Shown piece after piece: positions 52,913 through 62,022 of a stretch of DNA of 64,000 nt. The stretch lies in the NCBI GenBank assembly GCA_024760505.1, contig CP058931.1, forward strand, positions 2,490,001 to 2,554,000. Direction: 5' to 3'. This DNA comes from Nitrospira sp. GTDB taxonomy: Bacteria; Nitrospirota; Nitrospiria; Nitrospirales; UBA8639. Each line of letters opens with the position of its first letter. Position 1 is the stretch's first letter. Under the pieces are notes generated by a model that made no database searches, was not told the DNA's origin, and saw nothing but the letters and a program-made list of their open reading frames with translations. The position numbers and the translations under genes were made by a program.

Positions 52913-53392
52913 ATGGTCTATCTCCAGGTTTTTTTGTTAATTATGGCGGCCAATGCCGCCCCGATTTTTGGGCGGCTGCTTATGAAAAAGCGTTGGAGTG
53001 CTCCTCTTGATGGGGGAGCGACCTTCTTCGATGGACAGCCGTGGTTGGGACCCTCGAAAACCTATCGAGGCGTGGCTTTCTCATTGGTGGGCACGGTTCT
53101 GGCGGCGGATGTCTTGGCTATGCCCTGGGACATAGGGCTGTTGACGGGAGGGTTAGCGATGACCGGCGACTGCCTCTCTAGTTTTATCAAGCGACGGTTG
53201 GGCTATGCCTCAGGCGGGATGGCCTTGGGCTTGGACCAAATTCCGGAAAGCCTTTTTCCCCTGTTGGGGTTATGGGGACCTCTGTCGTTATCGGCTATTG
53301 GCATAATGGCTACTGCAAGTGCGTTTATGGTGTTCGAACTGTTTATTTCTCCGATTTTATACAGATTCCGCATTCGTAAAAATCCGCATTAA
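52913..53392 (+). CDS. CDP-archaeol synthase-like (CarS/DUF46) membrane protein
   Basis: 159 residues from ATG 52913. Four to five membrane helices. The signature WLGPSKTYRGVAFSLVGT and MTGDCLSSFIKRRLGYASG and GLDQIPESLFPLL match the CarS family (CTP:archaeal-lipid cytidylyltransferase in archaea; bacterial copies probably act on another prenol or diacylglycerol phosphate). Substrate unknown in bacteria. Possible distal member of the ttcA transcript (110 bases apart). Confidence 0.85.
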   Translation: MVYLQVFLLIMAANAAPIFGRLLMKKRWSAPLDGGATFFDGQPWLGPSKTYRGVAFSLVGTVLAADVLAMPWDIGLLTGGLAMTGDCLSSFIKRRLGYASGGMALGLDQIPESLFPLLGLWGPLSLSAIGIMATASAFMVFELFISPILYRFRIRKNPH

Positions 53393-53414
53393 TTCTTTGT
53401 TTCCGTTACTGAAT

Positions 53415-53732
53415 TTATTCCTTGTCAGGATTTTTGGTCGTGGTGAGGGTAATCCCCAATTGGCCAAGTTTCCGGCTAAATCCGGCAGGCGTATTGAGTG
53501 TATGGATTAAGCGCCCATCCGGCTGTTCGTAGGTAATAAGTCCACCATCTTGTAGCGGCCAGACGAGTACTCGATCTTTGGCCTGATGGCTGGAAAAGGC
53601 TTGAGGGGAACATGGCATGCCGAGTAGCATTTCGAAGGAAACGGGAGGCTCCAACCTGGGGAGAACGAGCCGTCCCGGACAATTTCGAATGGGCCGCCAG
53701 GGCCAACGAGTTCGTAATTCCTCAAAGGTCAT
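53415..53732 (-). CDS. Unrecognised small protein
   Basis: 105 residues, ATG 53732. MTFEELRTRWPWRPIRNCPG at the start; Trp- and Pro-rich; RVLVWPLQDGGLITYEQPDG and RKLGQLGI. No signal or membrane segment. The compact composition and clean frame support a real gene; I cannot name the family. Start codon has no strong ribosome-binding site. Confidence 0.65.
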   Translation of the reverse strand: MTFEELRTRWPWRPIRNCPGRLVLPRLEPPVSFEMLLGMPCSPQAFSSHQAKDRVLVWPLQDGGLITYEQPDGRLIHTLNTPAGFSRKLGQLGITLTTTKNPDKE

Positions 53733-53897
53733 AGGAGCGCTTTCTTGATGTGCTCATTCCACTCCGACATGGATGTGTTTGGCAATCTTAGTGGAAGAGA
53801 GGATGGCTCCGGTGTATGCTTCATGCCATGGTCCATGAAATGATGCCCGGATGTATCAGGAACAGCGAGGCCAACATGCTGAGGTCCTGGTGTGGAG

Positions 53898-54338
53898 ATG
53901 AATGTGGATCCCTCATCTGAAGAAGCATCTTCGGACAATTCCAGGACACCCCTCATGTCGATAGGATTTGCGGTTTTCGCCGTTCTCATGGTACCGGTAT
54001 TTCTGTATTCTATGGGTCCGGATGGGCCTGCCAAAGTTGGTGACGTGGTGTTTGCCACGGATCGTCATCGTGTACGGATAATGGTTTCCAATGATGAGGA
54101 GATTGGAAGGTATTCCGCGATGTGTGTTCTTGAGCCACGGGTACAATTAGTGGTGCAGCAAATGGGCCCTCCCTCAGAGAGTGCGATGATTGCGGAACCG
54201 GTTGGCCTTGAAAAGATTGATCCACCCTTTTGCCTTCCGGGGAAGCCGGTTATGGTGTATCCCCATCAGGTGACCTTACAGCCGGACCTGTGGGGTGGCC
54301 TGCGGGACACGCTTTTGCAGTTCACCTCTGGTCGCTGA
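53898..54338 (+). CDS. Unrecognised protein with one membrane segment
   Basis: 146 residues from ATG 53898. Acidic N-terminus, one helix (SIGFAVFAVLMVPVFLYS), then a beta-rich periplasmic part with VGDVVFATDRHRVRIMV and CVLEPRVQLVVQQM, two cysteines. Type II membrane topology expected. Family unknown. Confidence 0.7.
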   Translation: MNVDPSSEEASSDNSRTPLMSIGFAVFAVLMVPVFLYSMGPDGPAKVGDVVFATDRHRVRIMVSNDEEIGRYSAMCVLEPRVQLVVQQMGPPSESAMIAEPVGLEKIDPPFCLPGKPVMVYPHQVTLQPDLWGGLRDTLLQFTSGR

Positions 54339-54373
54339 GCAGGACGACCCCGAAGCCGTTTACCTCCAGGCAC

Positions 54374-54940
54374 TCAGGAGGATTTGAGCTTGTCTGAAAA
54401 GCGTTGCCGGAACTTCGCCACTTTGGGATTAATGAGGTAGGCGCAGTAAGGTTGTGACGGGTTCTGCACAAAATATTCCTGGTGGTAGGCTTCGGCCATG
54501 TAAAAGGGTGACGCGGGTTCCACCTGGGTCACAATGGGATCGTCGAACAACTTGGCTTCCGTCAGCGTACGAATGACCTCGTGTGCGGTCGCCTCTTGTG
54601 CTGAGGAATGGGTGAAAATGGCGGAGCGATATTGGGTGCCCGCATCATTCCCCTGTCGGTTCAGGGTGGTTGGGTCATGGATGCCGAAAAAGATTTCCAG
54701 GAGTTCCCGGTAGGTGATGATTCCGGGATTAAAGGTTATTTGTATCACCTCGGCATGTCCCGTGTTTCCGCTGCAGACGGCCTCATAAGTTGGATTGGGG
54801 CGACTACCGCCCATATAGCCGGATTCTACGGATTCCACGCCCTTCACCTGATCGAATACGGCTTCGAGACACCAGAAGCAGCCGCCACCCAATGTGGCGA
54901 GTTCCTTCCCTGTTGATGAAGCTATGGCCGAGTCAGACAT
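54374..54940 (-). CDS. msrA: Peptide methionine sulfoxide reductase A
   Basis: 188 residues, ATG 54940 with AAGGAGTAACG. Active site GGGCFWCLEAVFD (C21, C24), then SGYMGGSRPNPTYEAVCSGNTGHAEVIQ, split across family blocks, and FFGIHDPTTLNRQGNDAGTQYRS. Repairs the S-epimer of methionine sulfoxide. The full-length family region is present; no MsrB fusion. Confidence 0.95.
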   Translation of the reverse strand: MSDSAIASSTGKELATLGGGCFWCLEAVFDQVKGVESVESGYMGGSRPNPTYEAVCSGNTGHAEVIQITFNPGIITYRELLEIFFGIHDPTTLNRQGNDAGTQYRSAIFTHSSAQEATAHEVIRTLTEAKLFDDPIVTQVEPASPFYMAEAYHQEYFVQNPSQPYCAYLINPKVAKFRQRFSDKLKSS

Positions 54941-55165
54941 GCGTTACTCCTTGCTCATGAAAATGACTAAAGCTGTGAGGTCAACTGTAAGGGTTCAGAG
55001 TTTATACCACGCCCTGCTTTCTTGGGCCACTGCTTGTTGCACTGGTAGAGAGGCGAGAGTGACGTTTTCCCCTGAAATTCTCCGCTTTACTTTTTGTCCG
55101 GCCTCTTTATAGGCTTGGACGATGGCCTTTCAGGCTGTTGAGTAGTGATGAGAGGAGCAAGTCAT

Positions 55166-56029
55166 ATGCGGGTAGTGTGGGCGACCGACATCCATTTGAA
55201 TTTTCCGGGTGTCAAGGGACGGGACGTTTTTTTTTCGTCCATTCGTGCTCAACAGCCGGACGTCGTCTTCGTGACCGGAGACATTGCTGAGGCTCCATCC
55301 CTGACCCATCTGCTCCATGAAATGCGTCAAGCCATTCAAGTGCCGTTATATTTCGTCCTGGGGAATCATGATTTTTACTATGGTTCGATTTCCCGAATTC
55401 GTAATGATTTGCAACGCTGGTGCCAGATTCAGCCAGGACTCACCTATCTTTCGACATCGGGGTTGGTCGAATTGACTGCGACGACGGCGTTGGTCGGGCA
55501 TGACGGATGGGGAGACGGGCGCTATGGGAACTATCATCTGTCCCCGGTTAGGCTCAGTGATCAGGAGTTGATCGCGGATTTTCAGGACTTAGGTCGGGAG
55601 GCGGTGTTACGCAAACTCCGTGCGTTGGGAGATGAGGCGGCTTGCTATTTGCGGGATCGATTGGATGAGGCCTTGTCATCATATCAGCGCGTCATTTGCC
55701 TGACGCATGTCCCGCCATTTAAAGAAGCCTGCTGGTATCAGGGGAAAATGGGAAACGATGATTGGCTTCCCTATTTTGCCTGCCAGGCCGTTGGCGAGGT
55801 ATTACTTTACGCATCACGGGAACGACCGGATTGTCAAATCACCGTTTTGTGTGGCCATACCCATCATGCGGGGACCGTTCACCTGCGACCCAATCTGCGG
55901 GTTCTTACGGGTTCTGCCGAATATGGTGCTCCGTGTATTCAAGAGAGCTTCGACCTTGAAGAACTGTTTCTCCAATCAATGGTGGTAGAAGGCGGTGAGG
56001 GTGAAGGAGGGGCAATCGGTAGAAACTGA
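55166..56029 (+). CDS. Calcineurin-type metallophosphoesterase
   Basis: 287 residues from ATG 55166 (GAGGAGC upstream). Metal motifs: ATDIHLN (D8, H10), VTGDIAE, VLGNHDFYYG, CLTHVPP and CGHTHHAG in the proper order. Hydrolyses a phosphate ester or nucleotide with two metal ions; substrate not deducible. Followed on the opposite strand by the DCC gene. Confidence 0.92.
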   Translation: MRVVWATDIHLNFPGVKGRDVFFSSIRAQQPDVVFVTGDIAEAPSLTHLLHEMRQAIQVPLYFVLGNHDFYYGSISRIRNDLQRWCQIQPGLTYLSTSGLVELTATTALVGHDGWGDGRYGNYHLSPVRLSDQELIADFQDLGREAVLRKLRALGDEAACYLRDRLDEALSSYQRVICLTHVPPFKEACWYQGKMGNDDWLPYFACQAVGEVLLYASRERPDCQITVLCGHTHHAGTVHLRPNLRVLTGSAEYGAPCIQESFDLEELFLQSMVVEGGEGEGGAIGRN

Positions 56030-56055
56030 TGCCGCCGGAAGGCCATCAGGTCCCG

Positions 56056-56490
56056 CTAAATAAATCTGGTCCGTTCGTGTGGAGTAGGTACGCGGCACGA
56101 GTCGGATTTTCCCATCCACTGATAGCGATGCCGGGCGATGAAGCTGTACACCATATCTCGAAGAGGCCGGGGAATGATGATGAAGGCATACAGCCAGCGC
56201 CAAGCGCCAGGAAGGCTGCGAAATATTTTGAGAGCGGCAGTGGATTTTGTAAAGACCTTTCCGTGTTCCAGCAGTAAAAAGGTTTCATAATCCTGGGTCG
56301 AAAGATGCAGGTGAGTGAGAATGGCCTGTGCCGGTTGGGATTGAAGCGTTCCGAATTTAAATAATCCTCGGGAATCCCGCTCGAGGACAAAATTGACAAA
56401 CGCATTGCAAAAATTACACACCCCATCAAAGACAATCACCTTCTCGTGCTTGCCCCAGTCATGGGATGGTAAGGAAGATCCCTGTTTCAC
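56056..56490 (-). CDS. DCC-family thiol-disulfide oxidoreductase (DUF393)
   Basis: 144 residues, ATG 56490. The CxxC motif is DGVCNFCNAFVNFVL with the DxxCxxC signature that names the family; RDSRGLFKFGTLQS and a hydrophobic end AWRWLYAFIIIPRPLRDMVY. Located beside an HTTM gene, a common pairing; the two may form a membrane redox or carboxylase-like module. Confidence 0.92.
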   Translation of the reverse strand: MKQGSSLPSHDWGKHEKVIVFDGVCNFCNAFVNFVLERDSRGLFKFGTLQSQPAQAILTHLHLSTQDYETFLLLEHGKVFTKSTAALKIFRSLPGAWRWLYAFIIIPRPLRDMVYSFIARHRYQWMGKSDSCRVPTPHERTRFI

Positions 56491-56604
56491 GTCCGTGCCC
56501 TTTTCTCTGATCGCGCTTTACTTTGTGTCGGTCAGTCGGCAATGGAAAAATGCCCTTCCTTTATAATACATGAGAGCCATACAGGCTTTCTAAGGCGGTA
56601 GCGC

Positions 56605-57564
56605 CTAACCAGCCATGGATGGTCGACGTTTGAAAAGTCGCCATGCATGGATTTTGAGCCATTGATGGATGGGAACAAGATCGAAAAAAATGAGGTAGAC
56701 AAACGGGATTAACAAAAAATTGACATCCATAAGGATAAAGGAGGAAATGTGGAAAATAATAACGCCGGACAGAAAGAAGGCCCGCAACTTGACCGATTTA
56801 ATGAAGAGGATCAATGGGAACCCCAGTTCGAACGCGAGCACCAGATGGGAGAAAATCTGAATAAGGTCTGGGCGTTGGGCCAGCTCGAAGCTTAAGCTAT
56901 TCTTGACAAGTTCCCCTTCGCCTGTCATGCCCCATCGGACAGAGCGTTTGATCAGGACCTCCTGGATTCGGCCTTCGCCGGAAAACCATTCCCATCCGCT
57001 GACCCGCACTTTGGCAATGACACTCCAAAAATAAAACAGAGCGACATAGAGTTGCATCATTTTAATGGGCCAACTGGCCTCCCATTCCTGGAGGGGAGGG
57101 TATGTGTCACGGCGTGAGTCACGAGAATGGACTTCTCCGCATCTGGAGAGCAGAAATAGGAAAAGCATTTGCATGGGGATGATATAGCGATGGTGGACGT
57201 CGCCGCTAAAGCTGTCTCTCACCCCCTTTAAATAAAAAATACAGAGGATAACGATAAGAATTGATGTCCGGGTCCATTTTCCCATGATCATACCGACCGT
57301 GGCGGTCATCAGGAGGGCATAGACGATAAACGACAGGGCAGGGATATGGTACTGAATCCCAAGCAGATGAAAATACCAAATGGGGTCCAGGAAATAATTT
57401 CTGGAGCCGATCGGGTTGAGAGTCAGGACTGTGGCGAATTGATAGGTGTGGAAAAACAGAAGCCCGCATCCAATATACATCCGCAACAGACCAAGGCTTT
57501 CTCCCGAAAATCCTCTAAAGAAAAATTGATTCCAGCCACGGCTGATGAGGTTACAGAATGCCAT
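56605..57564 (-). CDS. HTTM-domain membrane protein
   Basis: 319 residues from ATG 57564 (AAGGTGGG upstream). Six or more membrane helices; SGDVHHRYIIPMQMLFLFLLS and HHR-type histidines fit the HTTM (horizontally transferred transmembrane) domain related to vitamin-K-dependent gamma-carboxylase. Its start overlaps the upstream gene's stop by 14 bases. Reaction unknown in bacteria. Confidence 0.88.
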   Translation of the reverse strand: MAFCNLISRGWNQFFFRGFSGESLGLLRMYIGCGLLFFHTYQFATVLTLNPIGSRNYFLDPIWYFHLLGIQYHIPALSFIVYALLMTATVGMIMGKWTRTSILIVILCIFYLKGVRDSFSGDVHHRYIIPMQMLFLFLLSRCGEVHSRDSRRDTYPPLQEWEASWPIKMMQLYVALFYFWSVIAKVRVSGWEWFSGEGRIQEVLIKRSVRWGMTGEGELVKNSLSFELAQRPDLIQIFSHLVLAFELGFPLILFIKSVKLRAFFLSGVIIFHISSFILMDVNFLLIPFVYLIFFDLVPIHQWLKIHAWRLFKRRPSMAG

Positions 57565-58147
57565 GTTCCCACCTTGGCAGCCATTCGTCATGCCATTCGA
57601 TCAAGGCCTCTCGCGTGTCAATTTGAACGGTGGTAAGGTCTTTACGCAGTAAATCTTTCTTCCGATACACACGTTTCTGATGGTCGGCTTCTATACGAAT
57701 GATAAATTTAGGGTCGGAAGGTTCATGTCCTAATGTTTTGTTGAGAGTCCAAAACATTCGCCATTCCCAATCAACTTCAAATCGAGGCTCATCTTCCTCT
57801 AATCCGCGGACCCATTGGTTGAGCGTCCCCAATTCAATGTTTCCCTGTTTATGTTTAGGGGGGGCGGTGCCAAACATTCTCGAATAATATAAACGTCGAA
57901 AATTCGGTTTGGGAATATTGAGATCCTTATAGGATACGTAACCGGTTGATCCGTCCCGATACGTAACTTTGAGGCCTTTTTGATATTTGTCTTTGTCCCA
58001 TACTTTGACTGAAATGGTTTCGCGGGGCTCATACACGCTATACATGGGGACCCAGGTTAAGGGGAAATAGTCGATTCGAAATATGACTGCCGCCCAAATG
58101 ATGGCCAAGTAGACAACAAGAATCAGGGTGATGGTCCGCTTGCTCAC
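57551..58147 (-). CDS. Unrecognised membrane-anchored protein paired with HTTM
   Basis: 198 residues, ATG 58147. One N-terminal helix (ITLILVVYLAIIWAAVIF), then a periplasmic part beginning PLTWVPMYSVYEPRETISV with strand-rich sequence and many Lys. It overlaps and precedes the HTTM gene, so the two are one unit and probably one complex. Family unknown. Confidence 0.75.
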   Translation of the reverse strand: MSKRTITLILVVYLAIIWAAVIFRIDYFPLTWVPMYSVYEPRETISVKVWDKDKYQKGLKVTYRDGSTGYVSYKDLNIPKPNFRRLYYSRMFGTAPPKHKQGNIELGTLNQWVRGLEEDEPRFEVDWEWRMFWTLNKTLGHEPSDPKFIIRIEADHQKRVYRKKDLLRKDLTTVQIDTREALIEWHDEWLPRWEHGIL

Positions 58148-58748
58148 GCAAACCTTTCTTGGGAGTTATTGAGCGGGGTATTCATGTGGGTGTCTCCCCC
58201 TTGAGGTGTAGGTCCAAGTGACGGGAAAGCCCATTATCTTAAGAAAGATGAGAGAACTCAATAGTGAGAAGGTTACAAAAAAATATTGTTCGTGTGATAA
58301 GCGAATGGAGAGGGAAGGGGATTGTTGTCGATTTTCTGTTAGAATAGAGAAAAAGAAGCGCGGACTAATCCTTATATTTCCCGGGATAGGACGGTTGAGG
58401 GAGGAGTTTTCGCGAGTCGTCCTGTCCGGGCTCCTATAGTCCTGGAGTCGATGGGCGAATTTTTAGTGTGGTCTTTAAGGGTGGGATTCGATTTTGAAAG
58501 ATTTGGGACTGTATCTTGGTTGACTTGTGCCGATGGCGATTTCTATGTTAAAGACTTTGTTATCGCAGGAAGATGGTGCGTCCTCAGTGATCTGCTCTAG
58601 TTGTTCCTGTCGCAATGTTTTCTCTGGATTGAGTAGTGCTTCCCTTTAGGTTGGCAGATGGTTCCAATGTGTGGGTTGGAGTGGGATTTTGCCCTCAGAA
58701 CCTTCACATGTGCCGTCAAATTTCACAATAGGTAAGGAGTGGGAGTCA
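58148..58748. other. Divergent intergenic region, no gene seen
   Basis: A short plus-strand frame (58218-58439) has basic random-looking sequence and no start signal. Nothing else recognised. Confidence 0.45.
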
Positions 58749-59354
58749 ATGACGGTAGCTGTATTCATTGATCGTCTCGAAGAATTTCGCCAGGGAGTTC
58801 TCCGGTATAGGGAAATGGCCGAACCGAATCAGGGCCTGCCCCGCAACGGATCGGTTGGGATGGACTCATCACCGTCAAAGGCCTTACGGGATATTCTTAA
58901 TCAGCAGTTTACTTCCATAGAGGAGTCTGTAGGGACTTTCAGCAGAGGTCGCTACCGGATTCATTTGGATTCCAGGGGTCGAGAGGATATCTATAGCCAT
59001 GCGTTGTCTGATGAATGTCAGGCGGAGCATCTTGACCTTATTCTGAATGATCTTGAGTTCATGCTGGAGGAGCTACAAAAACGGCCTCCTCATTCTCTCC
59101 TGGTATCACAGAAGGAATGGCCGGATAATTCGGGTACCAATCCTGAGCCTTCCTTCGGCTCGTTGGGACACCTCGGCTCTTCTTCATCTGCCGCATCCTC
59201 CCAAACGCTGCACGCCGCGTTGAATACGGTGGCAACCGTCATTCATCAACGAGTTGATCGATCCCAAGACCAGGAGGAGCTTTTGGCTCATGTGCAAGCC
59301 ATCCTGGATCATCCTAAAATTACCCACCTCCTATCCTTCTCCCCTTCCCGATAA
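58749..59354 (+). CDS. Unrecognised soluble protein
   Basis: 201 residues from ATG 58749 after TAAGGAG. Helical: FIDRLEEFRQGVLRYREM, LDLILNDLEFMLEELQKR, a Ser-rich linker (about 140-150), and NTVATVIHQRVDRSQDQEEL. The good ribosome-binding site supports a real gene. Family unknown. Confidence 0.7.
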   Translation: MTVAVFIDRLEEFRQGVLRYREMAEPNQGLPRNGSVGMDSSPSKALRDILNQQFTSIEESVGTFSRGRYRIHLDSRGREDIYSHALSDECQAEHLDLILNDLEFMLEELQKRPPHSLLVSQKEWPDNSGTNPEPSFGSLGHLGSSSSAASSQTLHAALNTVATVIHQRVDRSQDQEELLAHVQAILDHPKITHLLSFSPSR

Positions 59355-59657
59355 CTCGAATCTTCGGTTTCTTTCAAGCCCTGGGGGTGCCACCTCCCGA
59401 TCATTATGTGGTGGTTTCATAAAATCCTGAAGGGTATTGTGAAAGATCGTTTCTGAGCTTTTCCCATTGATGGCAATCACTGCGGTTTCTCTCCATTTTA
59501 AGTCCCATTTCCGTTTTCCTTAAAAGTTATTGATGGGCATCAAAACGCATGGTTGGGCGATATGAGGTGCGATGCCTGAAGACTCTAAGGACGGCATTCG
59601 TCATAATGTACCCATGAATGCGCCTCAGTTATAGTGTCCAAGACGAATTTCTACAGA
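59355..59657. other. Intergenic region, no gene seen
   Basis: About 300 bases; no frame, repeat or clear terminator. Confidence 0.45.
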
Positions 59658-60962
59658 ATGGCGAAATCTTCTAAACAATTTCTTCATTGGTCGATCAGCC
59701 GGGTGGTGCCGGTTGACCGGGACGAACTTCCTGCACTCATCTGGTCGTTTGTCTATTTTTTTTGTGTGCTGGCGGCCTACTACATCCTGCGACCGGTTCG
59801 CGATGAAATGGGGGTGCTCTCGGGAGCTCATAATCTCCCGTGGTTGTTCTCAGTTGTGTTCATCACGATGCTAGCCGTGATCCCGGTTTTTGGCTGGGTC
59901 GCGGGGCATTTTCCGATTCGTCGATTATTGCCAACGGTCTATGTGTTTTTTATCCTGAATCTTTTGGCCTTTTTTGTGGCATTGCAAAGTGGAGTCGGGT
60001 TGCAAGCCTTTGGGCCCATCTTTTTTGTTTGGTTAAGTGTGTTTAATTTGTTCGTCGTGTCGGTGTTTTGGAGTTTTATGGCCGATGTGTTTCGCACTGA
60101 TGCGGCTCGGCGACTCTTTGGTTGTATTTCCGCAGGAGGCAGTCTTGGCGCCATGACAGGCCCGTTTATCACCGCAATGGCGGTAAAAGGGGTCGGGGTT
60201 TCCGGGTTACTCTTAGTGTCAGCGATCTTCTTATTGATCGCGGTGGGATGCATTATGGCGTTGTTGAAATGGTATCACGGCCATCACGGGATTGATTTGG
60301 GAAACCGGCACCTTTCTTCCCTCAGGAATTCTGAAGCCACTCCTCCAAGCTTATGGGTAGGAGTGGTGTGCATTGTTCGCTCGCCCTATTTGAGAGGTAT
60401 TGCCCTCTATCTCATGTGTTATTCAATTCTGTCAACCTTTCTGTATTCGCAGCAAACCATATTAATTCCGCAAGTCATGCCGAGTTCGGAAGATCGCATG
60501 CAATTGTTCGCATCGGTGGATCTTGGGATCAATGTGTTCGCGTTCACGCTCCAGTTTTTCGCGACAGGCTGGCTGTTGACGCGGTTTGGCGTCGTGATCA
60601 TGTTGGCTGTCATGCCCCTGGTATCATTGATTGGATTTGGGGTGTTTGGTTTGATGACCGTCCTGCCGGTCTTGATCGGGTTTGGTGTTCTGCGGCGGGC
60701 GGGGGAATTTTCCATCACCAAGCCGACGCGGGAAACCCTCTTTACCGTCGTTTCCCGTGAAGAAAAATATCAGGCGAAAAATGTGATTGATACGGTCGTT
60801 CATCGAGGTGCCGATATGACGGGGACAGGGATTGTCTCCGTCTTTCATGCCTGGGGAATGACCTTGTCACACATGGCATTTGCGGCACTGCCCATTGCGG
60901 GTCTATGGCTTGCCACCGGTGTGTGGCTTGGGCGACGACACGAAGCGATCCGGCGACGATGA
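59658..60962 (+). CDS. MFS-type transporter (nucleotide-exchanger-like)
   Basis: 434 residues from ATG 59658. About 12 membrane helices. The N-terminal block DELPALIWSFVYFFCVLAAYYILRPVRDE, split in the family signature AYYILRPVRDEMG, and ISAGGSLGAMTGPF mark an MFS group loosely related to ATP/ADP (NTP/NDP) exchangers. Basic C-terminus. The transported compound is unknown. Confidence 0.85.
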   Translation: MAKSSKQFLHWSISRVVPVDRDELPALIWSFVYFFCVLAAYYILRPVRDEMGVLSGAHNLPWLFSVVFITMLAVIPVFGWVAGHFPIRRLLPTVYVFFILNLLAFFVALQSGVGLQAFGPIFFVWLSVFNLFVVSVFWSFMADVFRTDAARRLFGCISAGGSLGAMTGPFITAMAVKGVGVSGLLLVSAIFLLIAVGCIMALLKWYHGHHGIDLGNRHLSSLRNSEATPPSLWVGVVCIVRSPYLRGIALYLMCYSILSTFLYSQQTILIPQVMPSSEDRMQLFASVDLGINVFAFTLQFFATGWLLTRFGVVIMLAVMPLVSLIGFGVFGLMTVLPVLIGFGVLRRAGEFSITKPTRETLFTVVSREEKYQAKNVIDTVVHRGADMTGTGIVSVFHAWGMTLSHMAFAALPIAGLWLATGVWLGRRHEAIRRR

Positions 60963-61066
60963 GGCTTGTTCCCGAGTGAAGATTGTCATGGAGTTGAATG
61001 TGTCCCCTGCGATAGAAAGCCTTGCTTAAGACCGATCATCAGAGGTCATTCGATTGGAGTCATGAG

Positions 61067-61561
61067 ATGAGTGATGCCTTGTTTACTTATGGGACGTTGC
61101 AATTTGCCGAAGTGATGGAAGCGGTGACCGGCCTGGCGTTGCCATGGGTGGAAGCGGAAGCGCCGGGATTTGCGCAGTTTCGGTTGAGGGACCGCATTTA
61201 TCCGGGAATGGTGGCCCAGGAAGGCGCTCTGACACGGGGGCGTGTGTATACCTCAATGAGTCATCAAACTTGGGAGCTCCTGGACCGGTTTGAAGACCCG
61301 GTCTATCGCAGGGAATTGCTTGAGGTCTTCCGTCCGGATGGCTCAACAATGACGGCCCATGCTTATGTCTTGCCCGTTGCCCAGCAACATCTGCTTTCTT
61401 CAGATCTGTGGCAGATGGATTGGTTTAGCCATGTCCATTTAGATGGATATGTGAGTCGATGTCGCGCATTTTATGAAGCGATCACTTCCCAGGGCTTATC
61501 GGAAAGCTGCAAGCAAACGTTGTGGAAGTTAACGGATTCTTCGCAGAACTCTCAGGCATGA
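61067..61561 (+). CDS. Gamma-glutamylcyclotransferase/AIG2-like protein
   Basis: 164 residues from ATG 61067. Opens with SDALFTYGTLQFAEVM, the YGTL substrate loop; RVYTSMSHQTWELLDRFED has the catalytic-type Glu region (DRFE), and VYRRELLEV follows. Family forms 5-oxoproline from gamma-glutamyl amines. Its TGA overlaps the next start as ATGA. Confidence 0.88.
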   Translation: MSDALFTYGTLQFAEVMEAVTGLALPWVEAEAPGFAQFRLRDRIYPGMVAQEGALTRGRVYTSMSHQTWELLDRFEDPVYRRELLEVFRPDGSTMTAHAYVLPVAQQHLLSSDLWQMDWFSHVHLDGYVSRCRAFYEAITSQGLSESCKQTLWKLTDSSQNSQA

Positions 61562-61971
61562 TGAAGTCTTTCAATCGACCGTTCCTGCTGGTGATGCTGG
61601 TGACGCTGCTTGTTTTTGGCGGGGCCTTGGTCTATTTCACCATGGAATATCTCTCACAGGTCACCAACCCGGATATCACACTGACGGAGTCCACGGGTCA
61701 CCAAATCAGTATGTTGCTGTTGGTCGTGACCATGCTGGCAGGAATGCCTGCAGTGGGAATGGGCGCCTATGTTATGTACCTTGGGTCACGAATTCGTCTC
61801 ACTCAGCAGTGGCCTCCAGCGGGGATGGGATTTGGGGCAGAGACGCCGGTCATGTTAGGGGATCGGGCCACGCTCGTCGGATGGGGTGTGACGGGGCTTG
61901 GGTTTGTTCTTGTGGTATGTGGATTAACCTTGCCGGTGGTTGGTTGGGAATTCGGGAACATGGTTCAATAG
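61558..61971 (+). CDS. Unrecognised small membrane protein
   Basis: 137 residues from ATG 61558 (overlap ATGA with the upstream stop; ATG 61561 also possible). Three membrane helices: FLLVMLVTLLVFGGALVYF, SMLLLVVTMLAGMPAVGMG and VGWGVTGLGFVLVVCGLTL. Coupled to the gamma-glutamylcyclotransferase-like gene. Family unknown. Confidence 0.75.
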   Translation: MMKSFNRPFLLVMLVTLLVFGGALVYFTMEYLSQVTNPDITLTESTGHQISMLLLVVTMLAGMPAVGMGAYVMYLGSRIRLTQQWPPAGMGFGAETPVMLGDRATLVGWGVTGLGFVLVVCGLTLPVVGWEFGNMVQ

Positions 61972-62022
61972 ACTGAATGCATCTTTTTTGACAGCACACC
62001 CAATCATGATGAGCCAAAAATT

